Counted from the stretch's first letter, positions 21,871 through 32,910 are shown. The stretch is DNA of 64,000 nt from Phymatolithon calcareum (GCA_977006965.1 OZ345356.1:1984001-2048000), one strand, 5' to 3'. Notes: generated from the sequence alone by a model not told the origin. Translations and numbers: made by a program.

Positions 21871-23577
21871 TTAGTTCTGCGTCGTGTCGATGCCGTATCC
21901 AATATTACGCATTGACCCCTTGGCCCCATCCTTGTACAGCCCAAGCCACGTATCATCAGTTTCAAAATCACCAGAAACGTTAATCTTAAATCCAGGCTTG
22001 ATATACTGCATCACGCTGTTCTGCGAAGCTCTAGGAACGAGCTTAGTACCATAGACATCAGTGTAAAAAGTACCATCCACGCTCTTTCCGTTAATATCAG
22101 GCAATTTGAACACACATAAGTCATCGCCAATCGTGAACGTCCCACGAAGCTCACGGTTCGTGCTCTCCTGTTGGTAGAATTTCCCGTCCCTCGTGCGTCC
22201 TAGTTTGGTCGTATCCCTACGATCGCTTGTCAATGTGCGCAAGGCAAGCCCCATGTTCTTGAAATCAACCGTCGGCTCTCGGTGACGCTTCGTCACCGCG
22301 CAAATCGGATCTGTGGCCCACTGCTCATACTCCCCGTGCAACACGTTCGGAGGATCACGATACTCGAGCTCGCGGTTGAGATTCTTCGGGTCTATCACAT
22401 TGATGAGACGGTGTCTGCGCGGCGTGGGGTATTCACCGAGTGCTTCGTACAACTCCTGATCAGCAGGCGTGAGTGGCATATTTCGCCCTCCGTTTGCCAG
22501 ACGGACAGACCGTTGACCAAAGTCAGCCTTGAAGCGCAGTTCAAGCATGAGCTCGTTCGTACCCTTCTTAGTTACGGCGATACAAAGTGTATGAAACCGA
22601 GTATCAAATCGCAATCCTTGACTCATATGCGCGTGAATCCCATAGTACAAATGATAGCCCGGAAGATCGATGACTAAATCTTTGAAACCATTCTTTGACT
22701 CATCCTGCATCTTATTCTTCAACGCTGTGTATCCATACCTTGGCGTGTATCCCATGAGAAGTTTCGCAGCACTGCCGTGTTCATGATCGTACGCACACCA
22801 GAAGCACGGATCCCATAACGGATGATGCGTTTCAAAGTCCATGTTACGAGTTTGAACGTCATTTGCATCGTTGTCCTTCGCCTTCCATTCTGCATGGAGC
22901 GCATTAGGGCATCGTGCACCAGCTGTGATCGACGTGCCGACGGGAGAAGAAGGTGCGACAACAGCGGATCCGTCCGCTTCAGCGATGAGCGCGGACCAGT
23001 ATCCCTTAGCGGTGATACCGCGAATGTTCGCACCGATCCACTTGGCATCGGGAATGACAACATCTTGACCAACCTTGGAGAACACGTATGCGCGACTTGG
23101 AGCGTGCATCTCACCCTTGCGCTCGTACAGCCCGATGATCGTCGGTCCCGATCCCTTCTTCATGACGACCCAGCCCTCCGATTTCCATCCGGTCAGCGTT
23201 GCCGGTGGCTCGTTGCGGACATAGACGTGAATCATAAGATAAACCTTGGCGCGACGTTGAAAGGAGAGGGTGACGAATTTGTCCGTAGTTTTTTTCCCGG
23301 ACCAGGAGGTGAAGTAGTCCAGATTGTCGTACTTTGTTGAGGTAGGCTCTTCGAAGGGCGCCCAGGCGTGCTGGGTGTACTGCGGTAAGTAGGCGGACTG
23401 AGTCCAGTACTGACGAACGTCGGCATCTTGTGACTCGTACGCCCACGAGCGGATGATTTGCGACTTCATGCCTGGCTTGAAGAGCGGGTGGGATTCGCAC
23501 GTCATTCCCTTGGCATCCGAGAGTGATGCTAGAGCAAGGAAACCTGCCAGAGCAGCAAGGTGGACTGTGTTCGCCAT
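21871..23577 (-). CDS. Secreted protein of unknown function, 568 residues
   Basis: A long intact single-exon ORF. Residues 1-23 form a clear signal peptide (hydrophobic LAALAGFLALASL, then small residues before the likely cleavage at SDAKG), so the product enters the secretory pathway. No transmembrane segment follows. Eight or more Cys are present, including a CFWCAYDHEHGS segment (about residues 246-257) in which two Cys, His-Glu-His and Asp could bind metal. The region after it (LVIDLPGYHLYYGIHAHMSQ) is also His-rich. The C-terminal third contains GTFTIGDDLCVFKLPDINGK and a WLGLYKDG end. I do not recognise a named family. Metal-dependent enzyme or cell-wall protein is speculation. No paralogue or pseudogene of it exists in the window, and the ATG next to the signal peptide fixes the start. 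Confidence 0.85.
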   Translation of the reverse strand: MANTVHLAALAGFLALASLSDAKGMTCESHPLFKPGMKSQIIRSWAYESQDADVRQYWTQSAYLPQYTQHAWAPFEEPTSTKYDNLDYFTSWSGKKTTDKFVTLSFQRRAKVYLMIHVYVRNEPPATLTGWKSEGWVVMKKGSGPTIIGLYERKGEMHAPSRAYVFSKVGQDVVIPDAKWIGANIRGITAKGYWSALIAEADGSAVVAPSSPVGTSITAGARCPNALHAEWKAKDNDANDVQTRNMDFETHHPLWDPCFWCAYDHEHGSAAKLLMGYTPRYGYTALKNKMQDESKNGFKDLVIDLPGYHLYYGIHAHMSQGLRFDTRFHTLCIAVTKKGTNELMLELRFKADFGQRSVRLANGGRNMPLTPADQELYEALGEYPTPRRHRLINVIDPKNLNRELEYRDPPNVLHGEYEQWATDPICAVTKRHREPTVDFKNMGLALRTLTSDRRDTTKLGRTRDGKFYQQESTNRELRGTFTIGDDLCVFKLPDINGKSVDGTFYTDVYGTKLVPRASQNSVMQYIKPGFKINVSGDFETDDTWLGLYKDGAKGSMRNIGYGIDTTQN

Positions 23578-24700
23578 GGTTGGGTGGTGGTACTGACTGA
23601 CTGGCTGACTGGCTGAGCAGGCCGTTGTGTCTCGGGGTTGAAATCCATGTGATAAGGACAGTCGTCCACAAGGTGGTGATGCAGAGATGCAGAACGTATT
23701 TTGATTTTATTTCCCGTTCACGGCGCTGAGCAGGAATGGAAGAGTGCACGTCGAGGGGTGAGATCAGAGTTTTCACACGGCGCTGATTTGAATGTTCGAT
23801 AAGTTCTGATATTGTCCGTCGGAAAAGATCTTCGATAAGTGACCGACAAAGTCATTGAGATGTCGACCATGATGTTCTAAGAGTGCACAGTTGTCAGGAA
23901 TCTTCGACGTGGCGTCCGCCGGGCGAACAAAGATAAAGAACCTTTATTACTGCACTTCACTCCCTTTGCATTCAACATACTGAAACCTAGGGGACTTTGC
24001 AAATGAAGATAATTGGAAATAAGCGCTATACGAATTGATACGTGCTGCTGCACTGCGCCAAGGTTACACAAAATTCATTCTTTCGCGACGTACGGGGCAT
24101 AGAGTAACAGCTGCTCCAAATTTGGATAACAATAGAACAAAGTGAGGGACAGATACGGTATACCCTGGAAGCGTTTCCAGTGAATACAATTATCGACTGC
24201 TCCTGTTTTGAAAGTCGGTGAATTTTTAGTAAAGAGTCAAGACTGTGATACGTTTACGACCAAAAATACAGAAAGAGAAGTCAAAACTCTGGACGTGTAA
24301 ACGAATTCAACTTGTGTTTGGGTGGTTCGGAAGTCGACAGAAGGTCATTTCGATCCTTCGGTGTGGCAGTATGTAAGTCGCTCTTCCTGAATGTCTCTTG
24401 TGCTTTTCTTTTGGCATTCCTCTTAGAGCAACTGCTCAGAAGCTTTCCAGAGCAAGTCCACCTCCCGCAGGAGACTTCGGGAAAACTGACGGCGATCCGT
24501 TCTACACTTCAAAGCTGCTAAAGAAAGTCTTTAGATGCTCTATACCTAGTTTCTTAGACAATAAGTTTTCTACGAATGGCCGTATTGTTCCATTAGTTTA
24601 CGAGAGGAGTTTCTTAAGGATAAAGCTTATCTCCCGCCTCCAATGAAAAGCATCCACGTAATGTGGAATGGATGTGCGAACTGTTGACCGGTCGTACAAA
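23578..24700. other. Intergenic upstream of the secreted-protein gene
   Basis: Must contain the promoter of the minus-strand gene at 21871-23577. No clear TATA box or coding unit is recognised. Small ORFs have no motif. Confidence 0.35.
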
Positions 24701-24708
24701 TTCCATCC

Positions 24709-24839
24709 CTGATCCAGAGGTAGGTTTTAGTACCCTACCAGATCGTGCCGAGTCAGACCCTTGCTGTAATTGCATTGTAATCGCAAAGTTGCCCCAGGCG
24801 TCCACAGATGCGTCGGTAACTTTTTTAAAATTTCTTCTT
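24709..24839 (+). mobile_element. Probable diverged family-D 3' end
   Basis: Shares with family D the order CAGAGGTAGG, then GAGTCAGACCC, then AAGTTGCCCCAGGCGTC, then GGTAACTT, ending in TTCTTCTTC. It is more diverged than the 15-kb and 19-kb copies, and I could not identify its target duplication. Confidence 0.5.
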
Positions 24840-26150
24840 CAGAAAATTACAGTGCTTAGAAGAGAAGAAGAGCAATTACAGCCGGATGCATGCAGCTCAA
24901 TTGTTGGGAAGTATTCAGTGACTGTCGGTTCAAGCTCTCATTGGACTACGTTGATTGGCGGAGGGTCGTGCATGCTTTACGTACAGTGTAGCATTAAAAT
25001 ATGATAACGTCATTTCATGCGCCTCCCTATTTCGAAATTAAATTTCGATATAATATTTTTTGATAGTAAGATATGATACGTTGCAATTATCAAACAGTTT
25101 TCCTGAAAACACGTTGCGGGCTGTGACCGGAGTCGGTCTATTTTTGAATTCTCCAAGAGGTGGAGATTTCACATTGATCGCGCGAACGTTCTCGGCCATG
25201 ACTGATCAGTTGCGAATATTCCAAAAGGTCTTGCTGCGTTGCATAAGCGACTCAGGTGAGCCACGTACAGTTCCGAGGTACAGTACTGCTTATTTTTCAA
25301 ATTTGTCCCATTCATTGGAGAATCCTTGTTCAAAAAGCTGTCTGTGTATCATTCGAGTTGACGATGATCTTCAACTAGGTACTTGATGAAGTACCTTAGT
25401 TGCATAGAGAGAGGGGTAAATTGATAACCTCGTTACGAGTATTTTTCAAGATTGAGGAGATTGCTAAAATAGCCATGAGCATTTTCTGCATGTACAGTAT
25501 CATTGTAAAAACAATGTACTGTACAATAATATTGTCTAAACATAGTATGTACAGACAAACAGTACGAGCGTTCTCATGCATCTTATTCTCTCGCTGAACT
25601 TTTCTCCCTCACACGTGTGTAATTCCGGACACAGTGCCAACCGCATCATTGTCGTCGAGCGGTGGCACAGAAGCCGTCTACCGCACCAATCCGGAGCGTC
25701 GTCGCACGGCGTGGACCTAAGTGGAGGCACAATAAATTTTCTGTACTGTACCACTCAAATTCCACACTAGGATTAGATGAGGTACAAATATAAATGCAGT
25801 GCCGTGGTAGGCTTCGGTGAACATTCGAATGAATATGATGTTTGAAAGCCGTAATCCAAGTGTCAGCAGAAGCATTGCAATAACTGTGGCCTGCGGATCC
25901 ATTTGTGTTGACAATGAGATTTGACGAACTGAATATTAATTTCTCTTTCAAAAACGAGAAATACTAGGCGCAGTTGACGATTAGATGACTTACGTTGCGC
26001 TTCTGCGACGACCTGTACAACGGCCAGATTATTGCAGAGAGAAAGAATTGATTCTAGTTCGCAGTTCGGCTCCTTTCGAGAATTAGCAATCTTTCGTGAG
26101 TGTACCGAAATAGATTGTCACATGAGCCTTGACTTGAAACTCATTCGCTC
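24840..26150. other. A/T-rich intergenic, no supported gene
   Basis: Short ORFs only. A palindrome-rich run around 25480-25560 (GTACAGTAT, ATGTACTGTACAAT) is A/T-rich and unremarkable. Confidence 0.35.
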
Positions 26151-26156
26151 CACTAT

Positions 26157-26731
26157 TTTCGTCCTCTCAGTCTCAAGAACCCGACTCCACATGGGTGCGA
26201 ATAGACCAAGAGAGGAAAGAGAGAAAGAAGAGCGGGAGAGACTAGACGGAAAGGAGGCAAGAAAGATAAACAAACAAACAGCCAATAGATAGCTGAGAGA
26301 GAACGCGTGTAGACCACCCTCGGAGCACTCCGTGGCCTTACGGAGCTCGATCGGTCTTGATGATTGACACGAGCGCGAGGCTAGCGTGCACGGCTCCTTG
26401 GCCGGGCCCTCGACCTTGGGAGGAGAGCCCGAAAATGGGAAAAGGGGAAAATGCGCGCTGTTGCCTCCGTGTTAGCTTGCACGGAGAAAGTTACGATCAA
26501 GAAGTGTCGAGCCGCAATTCGAAGAACTTCCACTCTCCTTTTCGCAGAGGAAGGAACTACCTATCTTATATACTACAACCGAAGCGAAAAACATCGCATA
26601 GGCACGCAAGAGACACGCTGCCGTATGGCCCAACAGATCATCATGACTATCGCGATCCGAGCTGTGCGGCGTACAATCGCGAGACTAAAAAGCGAGCGCA
26701 TGCGGACAGCGACATAATATCGGGTGCGACA
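26157..26731 (-). mobile_element. LTR, second copy, inverted
   Basis: Reverse complement of the 6438-6999 LTR. Its TG end on the minus strand starts at 26731 with TGTCGCACCC, and the TATA-like run lies near 26565-26575 (cttatatactac on the + strand). Purine-rich blocks (agagaggaaagagaga) and the AGGAAGGAACTA run match in order. The far end is decayed, so the left boundary is approximate. No internal gag/pol is present. It is diverged from the 6.4-kb copy and has an extra stretch, so the two are separate old insertions. Confidence 0.7.
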
Positions 26732-26926
26732 ATAGTGCCTCCTTACAAGTTTTGGGAGATAATTTCCTTGCCACGAGCATTCAATGCACGGAGCCAAGAT
26801 TTTGTGAACCCATTTAAAACTCGCTGCGAGCTCCGGAGATATTACGAAACAGTGTAATAGATGCAAAAAAACAATTTCAATGACTTTGCGTTCACCAGAC
26901 ATCTTCGTCAACAGGGTTAATCCTAT

Positions 26927-27004
26927 TTTTTTTAGTAGTATTTATTAAACGCTCTCAGTAACACTCTTTAGACTGTAAGGGAGATGCGTTTCAGTTGCTA
27001 CAGC
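26927..27004 (-). mobile_element. LINE A tail, 78-bp insertion
   Basis: A minimal minus-strand insertion of only the last about 70 bp of LINE A plus its tail, flanked by the duplication cagggttaatcctat (26912-26926 and 27005-27019; the last base could belong to the tail). It retains TTTATTAAACGC, CTGTAAGGGAGATGCGTTTC. Confidence 0.85.
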
Positions 27005-27599
27005 CAGGGTTAATCCTATGGCATATATAAACAATCTGCAAAACTCTGATATGGTTGACGGGCATTTAAGAAGGTCGAGAGGGCATTCTTTCCCAGCGCG
27101 AGATACGAAATGTATCACTGGAGTATTGAACCTAAAGAGGCCGCACAAATGCTTTCGCAAAGTTCACTGGTGATATGCACAAAGTTTAGCTTCAGGAACG
27201 GCGTTAGTCCAGAACACAATAAGCAGAACAAACATGCTCAGGCTACTATGGATGACATGCGTTCCGTAAAATAGAAGAGCTATGCCAACTCGCGAACTCA
27301 TGAAAACAACAGGCGCGAGATGAAGCACCTCTTATCCCGACCAAGATCATATAACAGGTCACAATAAATTCAATGGGCTGGCAGGGATGTGATCTCGATC
27401 ATGCAAAGCGAGCAGTTTGAAGATGCGCGCAGCGCTATGAAAAAAATAACCATCGAACCCTCTCCACAATGTGCCATAAAGCAAGGGATAAATTCATCAC
27501 GAAGGCGTATTAGAAACCATCTTCTGGCTCCAGAGCTTACACCCTATATCTGCAGAACCACGACGATAGATGATCATTCAATAAAAGGATATTGATAGC

Positions 27600-28085
27600 A
27601 TTATGAAGACTTGCGACAAGCCCTTCAGAAAGCCCAGGAGGGATCTGCCACGAAGAAGAGGAGGAGAGAAGAAATAATTAAGGTATGGGAAAAGGGAGAA
27701 GATGGAAGTGCAATGAAGATTCCTTTTGCAAGAAAGTTTCTAGGGATCCTTTTCATAAGAGAAAGAACGACACGTTTAATGTGCCTAAGGTTGACATTTA
27801 AACGGGCACTCCATTCGTGAAAATCAGCATTGGGTGCCTTCTTTGAGATTACAACGGTGAGAGCTTTTCGCCTTGCAACGTACTCTAGCGCCGTCGATTA
27901 TGAGCTCAGAAAATGAGTTTGAGTGCAAGAGACTCACAGGAGCTATTTTTGGGAGAGAATTACGAATCAAGAACGTTTTGAGTAGCCAGAGGACTTTAGC
28001 CTAGAGAATATCGCAAGAGCTGCCCCGTTACTCCAAGGCGAGGCTTTGGGAGCTCTTCAAATAAAATCATCATATATTATCCCCA
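27600..28085 (+). mobile_element. Family-B retroelement fragment, plus
   Basis: Plus-strand family-B C-terminus with frameshifts: EEIIKVWEKGEDGSAMKIP, GILFIRERTTRLMCLRL, then EFECKRLTGAIFGRELRIK in another frame. The tail continues through AGAGCTGCCCCGTTACTCC to an A-rich end (ATCATCATATATTATCCCC). It is the mirror of the 2541-2907 fragment. Confidence 0.65.
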
Positions 28086-28456
28086 ATTAAATGGAAACCT
28101 ATTCAGCCAAAAGAATTCGCAAGTGCCTTCTAGCGGGCACTCCGAGACCTGTCGCTATTTAATAGAATTCTCTACAAGTGATTTTGTCCTTCTTCGTAAC
28201 CTAAATTGAGTTTTGTATGTGGGTGGTCAATTCGATCATCTAATTTAGCTGAAACCCCGTACTCAGCGGCCAGTATGTTACAGGAGACAGTTTTCTATAT
28301 TCGGCCCCTGTAACAGAGGCGGGAAAGCACTGTCGAGAATCCTGACATTTCCAAGACCTGTTGAGGCCAGGTGGTGCTAACCTGGTAAGTAAGAAGGTAC
28401 CTATGCAAAACGACACCACATTAGAATGCGCTATTTGCTGAATAACGCCGCTAAAG

Positions 28457-28612
28457 GGGGATATATGCTGATTTATTTTAAAAGCTCCCAAAGTCTCAAT
28501 TTGAGTAACAGGACAGCTTCTCGCTGTTTTCGATACTCATCTCTCTACTCTCCTGCTAATATCTCCTTAATTCGAATTTCTCTCCCTGTGAGGACCCGAG
28601 TAAGTCTTTTGC
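28457..28612 (-). mobile_element. Family-B retroelement 3' end, short insertion
   Basis: A 156-bp minus-strand insertion bounded by the perfect 13-bp duplication aacgccgctaaag (28444-28456 and 28613-28625). It contains the shared tail GATTTATTTTAAAAGCTCCC and the end of the family-B ORF. The duplication proves that family B moves as a separate unit and is not just part of LINE A. Confidence 0.85.
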
Positions 28613-28625
28613 AACGCCGCTAAAG

Positions 28626-30320
28626 ATCAAACGAGAGCAACTCGGAGAGAACTTAGCGCTTCGACTACTACGCGTACAGGAGGAGATCCTGAAGAGAACG
28701 AGCTATGAGATCAAAAGCGCAGACATACAGTTTGTGGAGAAGGAGGTCCTCTGTCAGCAAGAACACGAACTCATACGAGACCACGCTAAAAAGAGTTCGT
28801 GCCGAATTAGTAACCCTCAAACATTGGAAACTGTGCTTTAGCCAAGTATGGAGTGAACATGGAGACGTGAAAGTACGTAAGATTGCTGCTCTGGTGTTGG
28901 TGAGTGCTGGCTTTGAGGGCTTCGAAAATAAAAACCTTCATTTTCCCGCATTTGTTTTTGTCCTGGAGACGCTAGCAGGTGCCAGAATAGCATCAATGTG
29001 CATCTTGCGCAATGCAGAAATGATTTCACTGGGGGAACTAAGGATCCACTCAGGCATGGAAACATCCCAGATGCGAAAATCGTCACTAGAGTGTTTTAAT
29101 CGAGTAGGAGATACAGATCTTAATGGAGTACTCCAACTACAAACCAGGCCGTGACTTCAGTAATAACTGTAACTCTGAATAGCAGTTACTGCTGAAGACG
29201 CGGATCATAGAGAATATGATCTGAGGAGGAAAATAGACCATCGAAGTACTGGATACCTTACAATACGAAAGATATACATGATCAATTAGTTTCCCGGACA
29301 AGCTTCCATTACTTGCACACAAAGAGTATATTGAAAATTTGGATATCTAGAGGTACGATAGGAGCAACCTCAATGGACAAATGGATGTTCGTCGAATAAA
29401 TCGTACTGGAAAAGTCTAATATCTCTATCTTACACGCTGATAAATATTTATATGCTTCCCATGGAACACAGTTACGGCGTTTTTTTGTACACTGCTCTAT
29501 AGCTTGATACATTGCCATCCGATAGAATTGATCCTCCCTCTCATTAGTATCAAGCATTTCAATCCCTGAGTGCGCGATGCCTCAGGGATCAACCTACTTT
29601 TTTCGAGAGGAAACACTCCATTGAGAGAGCAACGGAAGGTCTCAGATTCAGTTTTCTCACTTCTTCTTTTTACTCTTATCCCTGCGACATTTATCAGTCC
29701 TATCCTACAGAACGAACATCAAAGCGAAGTCCACAAATTTACAGCCTCGAATAAATTCAGCAGTTCAACGTGACCTACCACCTCGACGAGCTCACTGAGG
29801 CTCACTGCCTGCTATTGGAGAAAGGGATGACCCTGGCTATGTCACTGGATGCCAGTGTGAGATCTGACGCAAATTCTTGGCGCCGGATAGGACTCCAAAA
29901 CGCAATCGGAGTTCGATAAGCACAATGAATAAATTCATCTCTTTTACCTTCTCCACTTCAAGTCCCGGTTACAGATATTTGGCACTTTCTACGCAAAAGA
30001 TGTCATGGGGCGCCTGCAGACACGCAATTCGAACCAAATCGTTTTTAAAGATCTGATTGGGCAACAGAGAGAAATTGAAGCGTTGTGCTTGGTGGCTATA
30101 GCCAAACGAGGAAAGAGGATAAAGAATTTATTACCAAGACTCTTGCAGCGCTAGGAACTTCCTCCGGGGTCGCCTTATAGGGCGAACATTGTATTACATG
30201 TTAGTCTCTATCCAGATAGCACTGTTGCCATTCAAAAAATGTTTTTTGCTCAGAGAGCCATGATCAAATGCAGGCACAACCATTCTTAGAATTTAAAGTA
30301 CCACCACACGTAGCACCATC
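28626..30320. other. Intergenic, no supported gene
   Basis: An ORF at 28705-29154 (+) contains a charged YETTLKRVRAELVTLKHWK segment that could be a retroelement remnant, but I cannot place it. The rest, up to the RRM promoter, has no recognisable content. Confidence 0.35.
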
Positions 30321-30328
30321 AAAACGGG

Positions 30329-30336
30329 TATAAATA
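30329..30336 (+). promoter_or_regulatory. TATA box of the RRM gene
   Basis: TATAAATA lies 77 bp before the ATG at 30406, a normal TATA plus short 5' UTR spacing. An A/C-rich leader without upstream ATG follows. Confidence 0.65.
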
Positions 30337-30405
30337 CGCCTGATACCGGCTCCAGACAAGAGTATCAGGAAGGAAAGCAACTGCAACCAGCACTCCTTAG
30401 AATCA

Positions 30406-30702
30406 ATGACTGGAAAGAAGCTGTTCGTCGGAAATCTTTCCTGGGCCACTAAAGGCCAGGATTTAGTCGAAGCCTTCGATAAGGATCACACGGGAATCGT
30501 CGAAGGCGCAAAAGTAATTTATGATCGCACTTCAACTAGGTCACGTGGATTCGGCTTTGTGGAGTTCAAGACCGCTGAGGCTGCGAATGAGGCACTACAG
30601 AAAATGAACAATCAGGAAATCGACGGGAGGCCAATTCGAGTCGAGGTTGCTGACAATCAGACTAGCGGAGAAGATAATGCGAACGGAAGCAACCAGAGTT
30701 GA
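30406..30702 (+). CDS. Single-RRM RNA-binding protein
   Basis: A 98-residue intact single-exon protein made almost entirely of one RNA recognition motif. RNP2 is LFVGNL at residues 6-11 and RNP1 is RGFGFVEF at 47-54. Both carry the aromatic residues that stack on RNA bases. The fold order is complete: beta1 (KLFVGNLSW), alpha1 (DLVEAFDKD), beta2-3 (EGAKVIYDR, then RGFGFVEF), alpha2 (EAANEALQKMN) and beta4 (PIRVEVADNQ). The C-terminus is a short polar Ser/Asn/Gly tail and not a long glycine-rich domain. It resembles the small RRM proteins of plants, algae and cyanobacteria that bind mRNA during stress or processing. The compartment is not evident, and no transit peptide is seen. Two large hairpins lie 170-340 bp downstream on the same strand. 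Confidence 0.93.
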   Translation: MTGKKLFVGNLSWATKGQDLVEAFDKDHTGIVEGAKVIYDRTSTRSRGFGFVEFKTAEAANEALQKMNNQEIDGRPIRVEVADNQTSGEDNANGSNQS

Positions 30703-30871
30703 AAAGGACTTTCGGACATTGGCGGGATGCAGCTTCGTTATGTCGTTTTGCATTCTATTTTTATTTTGTCTTCACATGATGTTCTTGAGATGAGTTAGAG
30801 CATAAAAACTAGTGTTTGGGGTGATTTCTGGACCACTAGCTTTCAAATCGTTTTTACCATGACATCACACG

Positions 30872-30961
30872 ATGTGAGGACTTTCGCGACTTGCAAGGTG
30901 CATCCGCCTTTAGGGACTCCCTAAAGGCGGATGTACCTTGCCATCGCGAATGTCCTCATAT
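30872..30961. repeat. Long hairpin downstream of the RRM gene (1 of 2)
   Basis: Arms 30872-30916 and 30918-30961 pair over about 44 bp with few mismatches and a one-base bulge, leaving almost no loop. The innermost CATCCGCCTTTAGGGA pairs perfectly. If transcribed it would fold into a pre-miRNA-sized stem. Confidence 0.8.
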
Positions 30962-30963
30962 AT

Positions 30964-31038
30964 GTGCGCCAGGCAACATCGACCCGACAATTGGAGTTTC
31001 GGACACTCCAATTGCCGGGTCGATGTTGCGTGCCGCAC
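30964..31038. repeat. Long hairpin downstream of the RRM gene (2 of 2)
   Basis: Arms 30964-30997 and 31005-31038, 34 bp each with three mismatches, and a 7-nt loop. It starts two bases after the first hairpin but is unrelated to it in sequence. The core GCAACATCGACCCG pairs perfectly. I see no homologous sequence elsewhere in the window. Confidence 0.8.
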
Positions 31039-31689
31039 AAATATAGTAGCTCTGTATACCGACAATAGAAAGAGTCGGGTAATCAGTATTTTCCTAAAGA
31101 CTCATTTTCAAGAGAACTCCAACCTTATTTTAAGATACGCATTGATTACATTCTGTGGATCGCCCTAGCTACTTTCCTTGCTTCCTAGCTTCTCTAGAAT
31201 AAGTCAGCATTTCTTGCTTCACCATAGTAGTGCATAATCTTCCCAGACATTCCTACTTCTATTCAATTACCGTCGGTTTCCGTGGAAGTCTGCCCTTGAA
31301 ACATTGCGCGCATCATTTGAATAAACCCGCAAAAACAACCGTAAGGGAGCTATTCGGAGACATCCTCCCCCCATTGATCCCTGGGACTGCCCTTGTCTCA
31401 TATGCGCAGCATCAAGGCTGTCCACCTTACAACGAGACTTGAAGTCTTTAGGTGTGGAGTTTCTTCTGGGAAGATGTGTAAAAACCTCACTGAATGTCGC
31501 TCGTTGAACGAAAATAACCTTCGATGCCCGGTAATAAGAGATAGACAAAGACGGCGTTTCTGTCCCTGTCAATGGACATAGTACCTTCTTGATATAGTTC
31601 ATTGCGTCCCTCTCAAAGTGTAAATATCACCCTTATAAACTGGCAAAACTATATGCAACTCACATAGAAGTTAATTAGTTTCAGAGGTT

Positions 31690-32910
31690 ATTGGCCCAAT
31701 GACAAGAAATGAAGACGAGCTCCAGGAAATGCTCAATGAATGCTCCAAATGGGCACAGGTCTATCGAATAACTTGGTCGGCCCAAAAGTGCTCAGTCATA
31801 CTCCCAAGTCAAAGGATTTGACAACAGTTTCTTCTGGCGAACGACAAAGTTCAAATAAGCTGCACTGCAGAATATCTCGGTACGACAATTGACGAGAACG
31901 GAATTCGTGACGACAGGCTTCTGGAGCGATTTAAAACCGCTGGCGCAAAAGTGCGGCTCATGAGTACCCTAGGCATGACAAGGAAAGAAAGAAAGGTTGA
32001 TTTTTAATTACAAGTTACCATCGCATCTGCTGACGCTTGGGGCAGCTTTCCTAGTGCCAAGAGGTTTTGGCTGGATTCTGTCGAAAGAAGAGTCTCTTTT
32101 TTTCTGTTGGTGTAGCGCGATTCAGTGAAGTACAAAAACCCACCTCTGGTCTCCTCCGGGACCTGGAGGGGGAAAATTACTCCCCTGTACTGTGGCACAC
32201 GGTAATTTCAGATTGCGAGCAGTCCTTTCGTGTCCACAGCCTGAAACATGGTTAAGAGCTCATCGGCATGACAAGGAAAGGATCCAGCACAGAAAAATTC
32301 ATCAGGCATTCAAAGCATTCATCAGGACAGTATATGAGAACTCCGAACATATAACATCCGACACAATCCGTGTATCGAGAGCAGTAGTGAAAGTCCCAAA
32401 GGAGATCACAACGATACTGTTTGGAAAGTGGACAGGGCGGCACTGGAGAAGGCAAATGAAGCTACGTCAAATAGAACCATGGGAGTTCCGCCGCCAGCAC
32501 CTGCTCTCGAAGTGAACACGAAGACTTGGAATGGTTGTGGAAAAGACAAAGGACAAATGGGGCAGAGCAGGAACTCGAAAAGTTTGACAGAATGTGAAAA
32601 TCGAACACGACAACCGACATCCAAGGCAGAAGTGCGCTCCGACGAGTCTGGGAACACCACGAAGAACGCCGTGCCAGGAAAATTAATGGTATAACGCACC
32701 AAGCAGTGAAGATGAAAGAAAGACGGTACAGAATTCTCTGCATAAGGTGCTCTGTAGGTCAATTTCCAAGAAATCCGCCGAAGATGATAGAAGAAATGGG
32801 CAGTCAACAAGCATGGACAGTTAGAGCACTTAGCAGCATCCTGAGAAAGCATGCAGAGGAGAACAACGTGGCCCGAGCCATTGACGAGAGGCTACACCAT
32901 TCTGATTAAG
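31690..32910 (+). mobile_element. LINE F-like element, plus, interrupted by family D
   Basis: The 5' part (31700-31980) encodes an RT thumb region: ELQEMLNECSKWAQVYRITW, then AQKCSVILPSQ, then a stop, then AEYLGTTIDENGIRDDRLLERF. The 3' part (to 32910) ends with RYRILCIRCSVGQFPRNPP, matching the conserved C-terminal motif of the LINE at 55.3 kb (WFFGRFPPRNPP). A 277-bp family-D insertion separates the halves. Stops and frame changes make it inactive. Confidence 0.7.
31988..32264 (-). mobile_element. Family-D insertion inside a LINE, minus
   Basis: Bounded by the perfect 16-bp duplication ggcatgacaaggaaag (31972-31987 and 32265-32280), the longest in the window. Its tail on the + strand is aaagaaagg, so the element's own end is CTTTCTTT. 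The body, including the reverse complement of GGAGACCAGAGGTGGG, matches 15.3 and 19.4 kb and extends further 5' than either. Confidence 0.85.

Noticed and set aside
26150-26740. Target duplication for the inverted LTR
   Set aside because: The decayed left end prevents a clear boundary, and the flanking pentamers do not match.
32406-32852. 148-residue minus ORF
   Set aside because: Lies antisense to the LINE F-like coding remnant, so it is a shadow frame.
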